A stretch of DNA of 64,000 bases, taken from NCBI GenBank assembly GCA_963851385.1, contig CAWKPE010000012.1, positions 186,001 to 250,000 of the forward strand, written 5' to 3'. Below the pieces are notes generated by a model. It was given only the letters and a program-made list of their open reading frames with translations, made no database searches and was not told the DNA's origin. Shown in pieces: positions 9,076 to 18,546 of the stretch. Every line of letters starts with the position of its first letter. The stretch's first letter is position 1. The DNA is from CAWEFA01 sp963851385. Its GTDB lineage: Bacteria; Bacteroidota; Bacteroidia; Bacteroidales; DTGW01. Both the position numbers and the translations under genes were made by a program.

Positions 9076-10951
9076 TTATCTTCCAATATATATTAATAAT
9101 ACATTAATATCAGAAGGCTTTACACCAGAAATTTTTGATGCTTGTCCAATACTTTTAGGATGTATTTTGCTTAACTTAATTCTTGCTTCTGTAGACAATG
9201 ATGTATATTTAGAAAATCAATTTTTTCAGGAATACTAATATTTTCTAGTCTTTTTGCTTTTTCTGCAATTTGTTTTTCTCTTTTAATATATCCATTATAT
9301 TTTATAGAAATATCAATTGAATCTAATAATTCATCTGTTATTTCAACATCTGTAATTTTATCTTTTATTTTTAAAATTTTAGCTAAATCAATTAAATTAA
9401 TTTGAGGTCTTGAAATTATTTCAATTATTTTTACTTTTTGCTTTATTTCATTAGTGTTATTAATTTTTAAGTAATTAGCTATATCATTTGGGCTAATACT
9501 TTTAGAAGATAAATATTTTAATATTTTTACTTATCTTTTTTCCTTTTTTCTAAATTTTTCATATCGTTCTTTTGATGCTAATCCAATATTATATCCCTTT
9601 TTCAGTTAATCTTTCATCAGCATTATCTTGTCTTAATAAAATTCTATATTCAGCTCTTGAAGTAAACATTCTATAAGGTTCATCTACTCCTTTTGTCACC
9701 AAATCATCAATTAATACACCAATATATGCTTCATCTCTTTTTAATTATAAATTCATCATCATTCATTAATTTTTCTATGCGCATTTATTCCAGCAATTAA
9801 ACCTTGAGCAGCAGCTTCTTCATATCCAGTTGTTCCATTAATTTGTCCAGCAAAAAATAAATCCATTTATTATTTTTGTTTCTAAAGTATGTTTTAATTG
9901 AGTAGGAGGAAAATAATCATATTCAATAGCATATCCAGGTCTAAATATTTTAGCATTTTCTAATCCTTTAATTTTATTTAATAGCTTTATATTGAATATC
10001 CCATGGTAATGAAGATGAAAATCCATTTAAATAATATTCAATTGTATTTTCTCCTTCAGGTTCAATAAATAATTGATGATTATCTTTTTCATAAAATGTA
10101 ACAATTTTATCTTCAATACTTGGACAATATCTAGGACCAATTCCTTTTATAATTCCTAAATATAAAGGAGAATCTTTAAAACCTTTTTCTAAAATTTTAT
10201 GTACTTCTTCATTTGTATATGTAATATAACAGCTTAACTTTTTATTTTTAATATAATCATCATATTAAAAAACTAAATTTTCCATTTTCTTCGCTTTTTT
10301 GTTCTTCTAAATATTGAAAAATCAATTGTTCTCCCATCAATTCTAGCAGGAGTTCCTGTTTTCATTCTTCCTACTTAAAACCCATAATTTTTTAATTGAT
10401 CTGAAATGCCTATACTTGAAAGTTCAGAAATTCTTCCTCCTTCAAAACTAACTCTTCCAATATGAATTAATCCATTTTGAAATGTTCCACTTGTAATAAT
10501 AACAGCTTTTGAAAAAAACTTACATTCCTAAAATTAGTTTTTACTCCTAATATACTTTTATCTTTTCAATAATTAATTCTATAACAGTATCTTGCCAAAA
10601 AGAAATATTTATATTTTCTTCTAATATTTTTCTCCATTCTATAGAAAATTTCATTCTGTCACATTGAGCTCTTGGACTCCACATTGCAGGACCTTTTGAT
10701 TTGTTAAGCATTCTAAATTGAATCATTGATTTATCTGTAACAATCCCAGTAAATCCACCTAATGCATCAATTTCTCTAACTATTTGTCCTTTTGCAATTC
10801 CTCCTATTGCAGGATTACATGACATTTGAGCAATTTTGGTCATATCCATTGTAATAAGCAATACCTTTGAACCCATTGTTGCAGCAGCAGAAGCAGCTTC
10901 ACAACCAGCATGTCCTGCTCCAACTACAATTATATCATAAACTTCTTTCAT
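9076..10951 (-). CDS. mnmG: tRNA uridine-5-carboxymethylaminomethyl modification enzyme MnmG (GidA), many frameshifts
   Basis: FAD-dependent partner of MnmE that modifies U34 of several tRNAs. The N-terminus is intact for 134 residues with the FAD-binding GAGHAGCEAASAAATMG and the family-typical CNPAIGGIAKGQIVREID. After 10547 the protein can only be followed by changing frame many times: GRVSFEGGRISELSSIGIS near 10430, KIFRPGYAIEYDYFPPTQL near 9920, and the C-terminus SKISGVKPSDINVLLIYIGR ending at the stop 9076-9078. The full span of about 625 codons is the normal MnmG length. Breaks fall mostly in A/T runs. Their density is the highest in the window, so either this part of the assembly is poor or the gene is truly decaying; I prefer the former. 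Confidence 0.88.
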
Positions 10952-10997
10952 TATTATTCTACAAATAAAATATTTTAAAATTTCATCTTTATTTTTC

Positions 10998-11417
10998 TTA
11001 TATTATGAATAATTTAAGATAATAATTTTCCTTTTTCTTCATTAACTTAAATTCAGAATATTTTTTATCATTATACTTCATTAAATGAAGCATTCCATGA
11101 ATCATAACTCTATACAATTCAAGTTTAAATGAATTATTAAATTTAGCTGAATTTTTTAATACAGTTTTCACTCCTATAAATAAATCACCTTCTAATAATA
11201 CAGATTTACTATAATCAAATGAAATAATATCTGTCAAGTAATAATGATTTAGATACTTTTTATTTAATAAATAAATATTTTTATCTAGAACAAAAATAAA
11301 ATTTATTATCCCAACTTTGTATTTTTCAAAAAAGGCGATTTTTTCAAATCGCCTTTTTAAATATTTTTTATTCAAATTTAACTCTACTATATCAGAGTTA
11401 TAAAATTTAATTATCAA
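10998..11417 (-). CDS. ybeY: endoribonuclease YbeY (rRNA maturation factor)
   Basis: Zinc-dependent RNase for 16S rRNA 3' maturation and ribosome quality control. The 139-residue product keeps the family layout: NFIFVLDKNIYLLNKKYLNH, YLTDIISFDYS, then the metal motif HGMLHLMKYND. The first two histidines are kept; the third ligand position is Asp instead of His, which as far as I recall is common in Bacteroidota YbeY. The Gly of the usual HLxGY is Lys here. The frame is intact, 46 bp upstream of mnmG and 4 bp downstream of the RsbW-like gene, so the three are probably co-transcribed. Codons 20-29 form the terminator-like hairpin listed separately. Confidence 0.88.
   Translation of the reverse strand: MIIKFYNSDIVELNLNKKYLKRRFEKIAFFEKYKVGIINFIFVLDKNIYLLNKKYLNHYYLTDIISFDYSKSVLLEGDLFIGVKTVLKNSAKFNNSFKLELYRVMIHGMLHLMKYNDKKYSEFKLMKKKENYYLKLFII
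11329..11358. terminator. terminator-like hairpin inside the ybeY coding sequence
   Basis: AAAAAGGCGATTT at 11329-11341 is perfectly complementary to AAATCGCCTTTTT at 11346-11358, giving a 13-bp stem with a 4-base loop. On the ybeY coding strand the loop reads GAAA, a stable GNRA tetraloop, and the stem ends in a run of six T. It has the form of a rho-independent terminator in both directions, yet it is entirely within ybeY codons for about residues 20-29 (KRRFEKIAFF). The structure is seen directly; whether transcription stops here is untested. Confidence 0.6.
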
Positions 11418-11421
11418 ATAA

Positions 11422-11820
11422 TTATTTTATATTAAAATATATTTCAACCAAACTTCCATTCTTCTTAAAAATTAATTTATCACTTAGTTTTTCCATTAAA
11501 AATATACCTCTTCCACTAATATTTTCAATATTTTCAGGAGCAGTAGGATCTGGTATATGTTTGTAATCAAACCCTTTTCCTTTATCTTCAATTGAAATAA
11601 ATAAAATACTATTTTTAAAAGATGCGATAATTTTTACTTCTAAATTTTCATTTAATTTATTTCCATGCACAATAGCATTATTGACAGCTTCTAAAGTCGC
11701 TATTAATACATTTCCATAAATTTCAGAATTTAATCTACATTCAGTAGAAATTTCATCTATGAATTTTTCTATTTTTCTTAGGTTTTCAATTTTTGACGGA
11801 ACGTATATTTGCTTTTCCAT
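11422..11820 (-). CDS. RsbW-like histidine-kinase-type ATPase (anti-sigma factor family)
   Basis: Small cytoplasmic protein of 132 residues made of one HATPase_c domain. The N box is in LIATLEAVNNAIVHGNK, the G1 box in SIEDKGKGFDY and the G2 region in NISGRGIFLMEKLSD. Relatives such as RsbW and SpoIIAB bind sigma or anti-anti-sigma factors and act as serine kinases. No sigma factor or STAS partner gene is adjacent, so the target cannot be read from context. It heads the run RsbW-like / ybeY / mnmG and follows the EnvC-like gene after 125 bp. The frame is intact. Confidence 0.85.
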   Translation of the reverse strand: MEKQIYVPSKIENLRKIEKFIDEISTECRLNSEIYGNVLIATLEAVNNAIVHGNKLNENLEVKIIASFKNSILFISIEDKGKGFDYKHIPDPTAPENIENISGRGIFLMEKLSDKLIFKKNGSLVEIYFNIK

Positions 11821-11945
11821 TTATTATCTTTTTACAAATAAATATGGCATTATACTAATTAACTCAAGTTTTGTTTCCAAAATTACCATTTTTAAAACTA
11901 AATATACTCAAATTTTTTAAATTTCTATATTTTAACTATTTCTGA

Positions 11946-13136
11946 TCACTTAGCCAATTCAATTGGGTCCATTTTATTAAGTTCTTGCCATAACTCAAAA
12001 TGTACATTAGAAATATTATTAATGTTATCACAAAATGAATAACCAATTACTTTTTTTGTTGTAACTTCTTCCCCAATTTTTACAGACACTTTTTGTAAAT
12101 TTTGGTATACTGTTAAAAAATCGCCATGTCTAATTATAATTGCAAAATTTGCACCTTTTATTGCAAATATTTTTGAAACAATACCATTAAAAACGCAATA
12201 TACAATAGAATTACATCTAGTTGAAATATCAATTCCATTATTTTTAATTATTATTCCTTTAAATACCGGATGTTGATGTTCTCCAAATAAAGAAATTACT
12301 GTTCCATCATTTACAGGCCAAGGAATATTTCCTTTATTATCAGCAAAATTTTTTGTTAATAACAAATCTTCAGATGTAGTATTTTTGTTTCTCTTTATTT
12401 TTTTTAAAGCTTCTTCTTTTATAACTTTTTCAATTTCATATTCAATCTTTTTAGTACATTCCTGAAGTTCCTTTAATTCATTTTTTAGATTATTTTCTTT
12501 TATAGTATATGTTTCAATAAGTTTATTTAAATTATTCTTATCTTTTCTTAAATTTTCTTTTTCATTTTCTTTAGAATTTAATAGTATTTCTTTTTTTACC
12601 TTATCATCTTTTAGACATAATATTTTTTCTCCATAAATATCAATTTCAAAAGAAATTTTTGAAATTAAATTTTTACGTCCATTTGAATATTGTCTTAAAA
12701 AATATAATCGTCTATAAGCTTGATTAAAATTATTTGAAGATAAAATAAACATTACTAAATTGTAATTTTTTAATCTATAATAACTTGTGCATATAATTTT
12801 AGCATATTGTCTTTTTAAGTCCTTAATTTCATAACTTCTATTATTAATTTCTTCATTTAAAATATTTATTCTTTTCTCAATATCTTCAACGGATAATGTC
12901 AAGTTTTCAATTATTTCATTTCTAATATCTATTTTTTTTGAAATTAAATTTATTTTATTTAAGCTTAAATCTTTGTCCTGTTTTGTTTCATTTATAATAT
13001 TCTCAATTTTTTCAATTTCCAAAATTTTTTCTTTTCTTATTCTTTCAAGCTCAACTTTTTTTTGTCCATAACCTAAAAAATCAATAAATAGATTTATCAA
13101 TATAATTAAAATGAAATATTTTAAATAAAAATTCAA
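11946..13136 (-). CDS. EnvC-like murein hydrolase activator, M23 domain with coiled coil
   Basis: Secreted 396-residue protein: an N-terminal hydrophobic signal segment (YFILIILINLFIDFLGYG), a long lysine/glutamate-rich coiled coil over about residues 25-270, and a C-terminal LytM/M23 domain (FGEHQHPVFKGIIIKNNGID to VHFELW). The layout is that of EnvC, which activates cell-wall amidases during division. The domain keeps only part of the zinc-site residues of active M23 peptidases, so activation instead of catalysis is likely, as known for EnvC. The start overlaps the stop of the DUF4292 gene by 4 bp, suggesting translational coupling. Very high Lys/Asn/Ile content reflects local AT-richness. 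Confidence 0.85.
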   Translation of the reverse strand: MNFYLKYFILIILINLFIDFLGYGQKKVELERIRKEKILEIEKIENIINETKQDKDLSLNKINLISKKIDIRNEIIENLTLSVEDIEKRINILNEEINNRSYEIKDLKRQYAKIICTSYYRLKNYNLVMFILSSNNFNQAYRRLYFLRQYSNGRKNLISKISFEIDIYGEKILCLKDDKVKKEILLNSKENEKENLRKDKNNLNKLIETYTIKENNLKNELKELQECTKKIEYEIEKVIKEEALKKIKRNKNTTSEDLLLTKNFADNKGNIPWPVNDGTVISLFGEHQHPVFKGIIIKNNGIDISTRCNSIVYCVFNGIVSKIFAIKGANFAIIIRHGDFLTVYQNLQKVSVKIGEEVTTKKVIGYSFCDNINNISNVHFELWQELNKMDPIELAK

Positions 13137-13696
13137 ATTTTTATAAATGTTAATTCTATTTTCGAATTTTTCGAAACTATTATTTCAAATTTTTTCATTA
13201 CTTTAAAACCTATGCCTTTCTTTTCTATTATAGTAATCATTTTTTTACAATCTCTTGAAAAAATATTAATTTCTTTTTCTTCATTATTTATATATAAATT
13301 TTCAATTTTACAATTTTTATTTTTTAATATACTTTCATTTTTTTCAATAATTTCATTTTTTAACAAACTAATAATTAATCGATTTAAAAATATTTCTGAA
13401 TTTACTTTTTTATAAAAATTAATTATGCTTACATTGTACGATAAATCGTATACATATATTATTGATAGAGAATCATTATTTATTAAAAAATTTCCAATTT
13501 TAAAACCAGTAGAATTATATAATTTAATATTAATATTATTTAAAGAATCAAAACTTAATCTAAATTTTAAACTTATTTTTTCTCTATTTAATATTTTAAT
13601 TTCACCTTTATAATAATTTTCTAATGATTCAAAAGATATATAACTTCTACAATTGCATATTATTACAAAAAAAAATAATACTAGTCAGAATTTCAA
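13133..13696 (-). CDS. DUF4292-type lipoprotein, start region disrupted
   Basis: A continuous frame covers 13133-13686 but has no ATG/GTG/TTG before the signal peptide. The frame begins LVLFFFVIICNCRSY, a hydrophobic stretch ending in a lipobox-like IIC, and continues YYKGEIKILNREKISLKFRL to the C-terminus KIELTFIKI. A TTG at 13694-13696 is in the same frame and would give MKF-stop-LVLFFF, the stop being TGA at 13685-13687 where tryptophan (TGG) would suit. So a single base change or error probably removed the start. Family is assigned mainly by position: TPR / DUF4292 / EnvC-like is a recurring Bacteroidota order and the protein may act in outer membrane or cell-wall assembly. The product overlaps the EnvC-like gene by 4 bp. 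Confidence 0.6.
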
Positions 13697-13702
13697 TTCC
13701 CT

Positions 13703-15398
13703 TTATTCGCATTTAAATTCTAAAATTTTCTTATTTATTAAATTTAAATCAGCTCCTTGCTTAATTGATTCTTTCCATTTTTCTTTAGCTAAAGCAATTT
13801 TTTTATTACAAATACAAATATCCCCATAATGTATTAATATTTCATAATTTGTATTCTTATCATTCTTATATGCTAATTTAATATATTTTAAAGCACTTTT
13901 ATAATATTTTCTGTTTATATAAAACCCAAGCATAAGTATCAAGAAATGTTGCATTTTTAGGTTCTTTTTCAATTGTATAAAGAGAAAGATTTAAGGCTTT
14001 TTCTAAACTATCATTATTTTCAGCTAAATAATAAGCATAATTATTTATTAAACCAATATTTTTATTTCCTTCAGAAACATTCCAATTTCAAAATAATAAT
14101 ATGCAGAATCTTTTTTCCCAATTTTATAATATGATTCCGATAAATATAAAATATATTGATCTTTCAAATAGTCACTACTTTTAATTAATATTATAACCAA
14201 TTTTCAATAAATCAATTGCTTTAAAATAATTTTTATTTTGATAATATGCAATTCCACCAACAAATAAATTAATGGACTATTAGTAAATCTTTTAGAAACT
14301 GTATCAATATATTTAATTATTTCATTGAAATTACCTAATATACTATAAATAATAAAATATTTTTTCCCAATAAACAGGATTATTTAATACTCAAATTAGT
14401 TAGTTTTTTACAGATTTCAATAGCAGAATTATAATTCTTATTTTTCTCGAAATAATTTACATAAGCTTCAAGTAATTCAATATTTTCGGGATAACAAATA
14501 AATAAATTTTTCAAAGTACTATTTAAATAGTTATTTTGAGTAAAACTGTCATTAACATTTAATATAAAATTATTTACAGCACTTATTTTTTTTTCATTTG
14601 AATTTTATTATTAAAAAAAATTTTGTCATATGTCAATCTAGCGTTACTCGTATCATTTCTCGAGCTATAAAATCTACCTAATGAAGTTAATGCATCAATA
14701 TTGTAAGGATCTAATTTTTAGCAATTTATTATACCATTTTAAAGCTTCAGAATCTTTATTCTGAATAGTATAAAGTTCAGCAAGTATTCCATATAATTCT
14801 ATTTTATTTTCATCAATCGACATTAATTTTTTAATTTCATTCTCAGCATCAGAGAATTTATTCTCACTTAAATAATATTTATATTTATTCATTGAAATAT
14901 TCTCAGAAACTCCATATTTTTCTTCAATATTATTTAATACATTTATTGCCTTATTAATTTTATTTAGCCAAAATAAAATATTTGCATAATTTAATAAATC
15001 ATCAATTTTTGCAATATTTGCATTTATCATTTTTTCTTCATTTTTTTTTGCTTCAACAAAATCCTTAATTAATATTTGAATTTCTATCATATTTTTATAA
15101 TACCAGTAATTTTCATTATCCAGATTTTTTGCTTTTTTAGCATAAATTAAAGCATTCTTATAGTCTTCGACTGCATGTAAGTATTCTAGAAAATTCATAA
15201 TAACAAGCGCCACAAGTTGAATCATATTCAATACATTTTTTCAATAAATAAACAGCCTGATCAAAATTTCCAAATTCTTCATTTTTTAAAGCATCAATAA
15301 AAGTGTATGACAATTCATTTTGATTTGGTGCTGAATTTTTACAAAATAATTTTTCAGAAAAAATTATTATCCCTATATATTATTACAATATTTTTCAT
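13703..15398 (-). CDS. tetratricopeptide-repeat lipoprotein or exported protein, several frameshifts
   Basis: A long helical-repeat protein recognisable across changing frames. It starts at 15398 (MKNIVIIY, hydrophobic leader), reads NSAPNQNELSYTFIDALKNE and FDQAVYLLKKCIEYDS, then after a shift near 15195 a 178-residue frame rich in TPR pairs (DYKNALIYAKKAKNLDNENY, ALKWYNKLLKIR). Further repeats are visible in broken frames between 13980 and 14690, and the last 89 residues (YYKSALKYIKLAYKNDKNTN) end at 13703. TPRs mediate protein-protein contacts. It sits 5 bp after dut and just before the DUF4292 gene in a conserved Bacteroidota cluster. Total length is about 560 residues. Exact frames need corrected sequence. 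Confidence 0.72.
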
Positions 15399-15403
15399 CA
15401 ATT

Positions 15404-15869
15404 TTATATTCCGGTATGACCAAATCCTTTAATTCCACGTTTAGTTAGACTAATTTTTTTAGTTTCTATCCATTCAATTCTTTCATGTTTGGATATAATC
15501 ATCTGACAAATTCTTTCTCCATTATTTATTATAAAATCATACGTTTGATATATTAACCAAAATTACTTTAATTTCTCCTCTATAATCAGAATCAATTGTA
15601 CCAGGACTATTAAGAACAGTTATGCCGTGTTTAAAAGCCAATCCGCTTCTAGGACGAATTTGTGCTTCATATCCTATAGGTAACTCAATAAACATACCAG
15701 TAGGTATTAAAGCTCTTTCTAAAGGTTTTAATTTAATTGGCATATCAATATTTGCCATTAAGTCTAAACCAGCACTAAAAAAAGTTTGATACTCTGGTAA
15801 ATTATTTTTAGAATTATTTACAATTTTAACTTTTAAACTATTATCGCTTATTTTTTCTTTTTGCTTCAT
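15404..15869 (-). CDS. dut: dUTP diphosphatase, one frameshift
   Basis: Hydrolyses dUTP to dUMP, keeping uracil out of DNA and feeding thymidylate synthesis. The five trimeric dUTPase motifs are visible: SAGLDLMANID (I), RPRSGLAFKHGI (II), NSPGTIDSDYRGEI (III), INNGERICQMIIS (IV) and RGIKGFGHTG (V). Motifs IV and V are in a different frame from I-III because of a break near 15540, after NISNV. The C-terminal stop is at 15404-15406. The start at 15869 (MKQKEK) is preferred; an in-frame ATG also lies at 15878. It heads a minus-strand run of seven genes down to mnmG and is divergent from pheS. Confidence 0.9.
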
Positions 15870-16076
15870 AATTAACATTTTTTTATTTCAATAAAAAAGA
15901 ATCATATCTAAACTATATTTAATTTTCAATTATTGAATAAATATAATTTTCTCAATTTTATAATCCAATTTTAATTTTTTAATTTTATCATTTCTATTTT
16001 ATCAAAATTATCCTTTTGATTTACATTTTTACTTTATTTTTAGCATTTCTAAATTACCTATTCATTTATAATTCAA

Positions 16077-17085
16077 ATGAAAGAAAAATTACTGAAATAT
16101 ATATCTGAAATTCAAAACTTTTCACCAGCTACTTTAGAAGATTTAAATTCTTTTCGTATTAAATTTCTTAGCAAAAAAGGTATTTTATCAGTCTTATTTG
16201 AAGAGTTTAAAAAGGTTCCAATAAATCAAAAACGAGAAATTGGTAAAATTTTAAACGATTTAAAAAATTTACTAGAAAATAAAGTAACTACATTTCAATC
16301 AAAATTTGAATCTATCTTTATCTCCTAATCATAATTTTGATTTTACCTTGCCCGGCTTTACATATAGAGTTGGAAGCAGGCATCCAATTACATTGGTTAA
16401 AATTGAACTTAGTAAAATTTTTTATAAATTAGGCTTTTCCATCACTGAAGGTCCAGAAATAGAAGACGACTGGCATAATTTTTCAGCTCTCAATTTTCCT
16501 TTTGAACATCCAGCGAGAGATATGCAGGATACATTTTTTTTTGAAATTAATCCAGATATTCTATTACGAACTCACACATCTTCTGTTCAGGTTCGTAAAA
16601 TGGAGAAAACACAACCACCCTTTCGCATTATTATGCCAGGAAGAGTATTTCGAAATGAAGTTATTTCAGCTCGTGCACATTGCATATTTCACCAAATTGA
16701 AGGATTGTATATAGATACAAATGTTTCATTTGCAGATCTTAAACAAACTTTACTTTTCTTTTCAAAAGAAATGTTCGGAGAAGATACTAGAATTCGTTTG
16801 CGTCCATCATTTTTCCCTTTTACAGAGCCATCTGCAGAAATGGATATTTCATGTAAAATTTGTAATGGTAATGGATGTAATGTTTGTAAGTATACAGGAT
16901 GGCTTGAAGTTTTAGGTTGTGGTATGGTACATCCAAATGTTTTTTCAAATTGTAATATAGATAATAAAATCTACACAGGATATGCATTTGGAATGGGAAT
17001 TGAAAGAATTGCAATGCTCAAATATCAAATAAAAGATTTAAGAATGTATTTTGAAAATGATATCAGGTTTTTAAACCAATTTTAA
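16077..17085 (+). CDS. pheS: phenylalanine-tRNA ligase alpha subunit, one frameshift
   Basis: Catalytic subunit of the alpha2beta2 enzyme charging tRNA-Phe. The first 75 residues form the N-terminal coiled arm (FRIKFLSKKGILSVLFEEFK). The frame then breaks near 16300 and resumes as LSLSPNHNFDFTLPG and GSRHPITLVKIEL, followed by class II motif 2 (GRVFRNEVISARAHCIFHQI) and motif 3 (GYAFGMGIERIAMLKYQIKD). The CKICNGNGCNVCKYTGW insertion, with four cysteines, is typical of bacterial PheS. Loss of one A from AAAA near 16300 would restore one frame. Since pheS is essential, a sequence error is the natural reading. pheT is not in the window. Confidence 0.92.
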
Positions 17086-17094
17086 TTTTTCAAA

Positions 17095-17508
17095 TTACAA
17101 AATTTCAATTTCAAAATTAAGTTTTACAGCTTCTTTTAAAATTGCTATTACACTACAATATTTATCTTTAGATAAATCTACTGCTTTTTTTATTTTCACA
17201 TATTCCAGATTATTTCCCTTAAATTGATATTTTATACTTATATCAGTATACTTTTTTGGATGCTCTTCTTGCGTATTTCCAATTACTTTAATACTAAAAT
17301 TAAATATTTCAACTTTCATCTTTTTCAAAATTGAAATTACATCCATTCCTGTACAACCTGCCAAAGCAAGTAACAACAATTTTTTAGGTCTAGGTCCTTT
17401 ATTTTCCCCCCCAACATCACTTGAAGAATCAACTATTAAATTATGTCCATCTATTTCGGTAGAAAATGACATTTTTCCATTCCATTTAACATTTATTTCA
17501 TTTAGCAT
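17095..17508 (-). CDS. OsmC/Ohr family protein
   Basis: Small cytoplasmic protein of 137 residues of the OsmC fold, which reduces organic hydroperoxides through two cysteines. Both are present: one in LALAGCTGMDVISIL and one in DKYCSVIAIL. The spacing fits OsmC/YhfA-like members better than classical Ohr, so a general thiol-peroxidase role is likely and the substrate unknown. The start codon lies 2 bp after the ruvB stop, so it is probably the last gene of a nadA-ruvB-osmC-like transcript. Converges with pheS across 9 bp. Confidence 0.87.
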   Translation of the reverse strand: MLNEINVKWNGKMSFSTEIDGHNLIVDSSSDVGGENKGPRPKKLLLLALAGCTGMDVISILKKMKVEIFNFSIKVIGNTQEEHPKKYTDISIKYQFKGNNLEYVKIKKAVDLSKDKYCSVIAILKEAVKLNFEIEIL

Positions 17509-17509
17509 A

Positions 17510-18532
17510 TTAAAATAATCTATTTTGCGAGTTATTTTTCTTGATTATACCAATAGCTTGGTAAGCTCTCTCAGTAGCTTCTCTTCCCCTAAGTGTTCGT
17601 TTAATATAACCTTCTTTTAATAAAAATGGCTCATAAACTTCTTCAACTGTACCTGTGTCTTCACCAATTGAAGTTGAAATAGTATTTAAACCAACAGGAC
17701 CTCCATTAAACTTTTCAATTATATTTCTTAAAATTTTTGTATCAATATCATCTAATCCATTTTTGTCTATATTAAGAGCATTTAAAGCAAATTTTGTAAT
17801 TTCAATATCAATTTTACCTGTTCCCTTTACTTGTGCAAAATCTCTTACTCTTCGTAATATAGCATTTGCAACTCTAGGAGTTCCTCTGCTTCTGAAAGCA
17901 ATTTCATTAGCAGAAATATTGTCAATTTCTATATTTAATATTCTTGCTGAACGCAGCACAATTCCTTTTAAAATTTCATAATCATAATAGTCAAGGTGAG
18001 AATTTATACCAAATCTTGACCTCAACGGACTAGTCAATAATCCGGCTCTAGTAGTTGCGCCAATTAATGTAAATGGATTTAAAGATATTTCAACTGACCT
18101 AGCACTTGCACCTTTGTCAATCATAATATCAATACAATAATCTTCCATAGCTGAATATAAATACTCTTCAACTATTGGTGAAAGTCTGTGAATTTCATCT
18201 ATAAAAAAAACGTCTCCTTTCTCAAGACTAGTCAATATACCCGCTAAATCGCCAGGTTTATCAAGCACAGGTCCAGAAGAAATTTTCAGATTTACTCCCA
18301 TTTCTTTTGCAATAATATGAGCCAAAGTAGTTTTTCCTAAACCAGGTGGTCCATGCAGTAAAACATGATCTAAAGTTTCATTTCTTATAATAGCAGCTTT
18401 TACAAATATTTTTAAGTTTTCAATGATTTTTTCTTGTCCTTTAAACTCATTAAATTCAACAGGTCTAATACGATTTTCATAATCGTTATCAACTTTTAAT
18501 CTTTCACTTCTAATATCAAAAGTTTCTTCCAT
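17510..18532 (-). CDS. ruvB: Holliday junction branch migration helicase RuvB
   Basis: AAA+ motor that moves Holliday junctions with RuvA and RuvC. The 340-residue product is full length. Walker A is LLHGPPGLGKTTLAHI, Walker B is GDVFFIDEIHRLSP, sensor 1 lies in LIGATTRAGLLTSPLRSRFG with the arginine finger, and the C-terminal winged helix ends with EGYIKRTLRGREATERAY. The frame is intact. nadA lies 14 bp upstream on the same strand and the OsmC-like gene follows at once. Confidence 0.97.
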   Translation of the reverse strand: MEETFDIRSERLKVDNDYENRIRPVEFNEFKGQEKIIENLKIFVKAAIIRNETLDHVLLHGPPGLGKTTLAHIIAKEMGVNLKISSGPVLDKPGDLAGILTSLEKGDVFFIDEIHRLSPIVEEYLYSAMEDYCIDIMIDKGASARSVEISLNPFTLIGATTRAGLLTSPLRSRFGINSHLDYYDYEILKGIVLRSARILNIEIDNISANEIAFRSRGTPRVANAILRRVRDFAQVKGTGKIDIEITKFALNALNIDKNGLDDIDTKILRNIIEKFNGGPVGLNTISTSIGEDTGTVEEVYEPFLLKEGYIKRTLRGREATERAYQAIGIIKKNNSQNRLF

Positions 18533-18546
18533 TAAATTATACTTTA

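Noticed and set aside
13425..13613. 62-residue plus-strand open frame
   Set aside because: It lies antisense to the DUF4292-like frame, which is continuous there, and has low-complexity composition.
13685..13687. TGA read as tryptophan (genetic code change) in the DUF4292 signal peptide
   Set aside because: TGA ends nuoL (33348-33350), the methyltransferase gene and others as a normal stop, and conserved tryptophans elsewhere are TGG. A single mutation or error explains the case.
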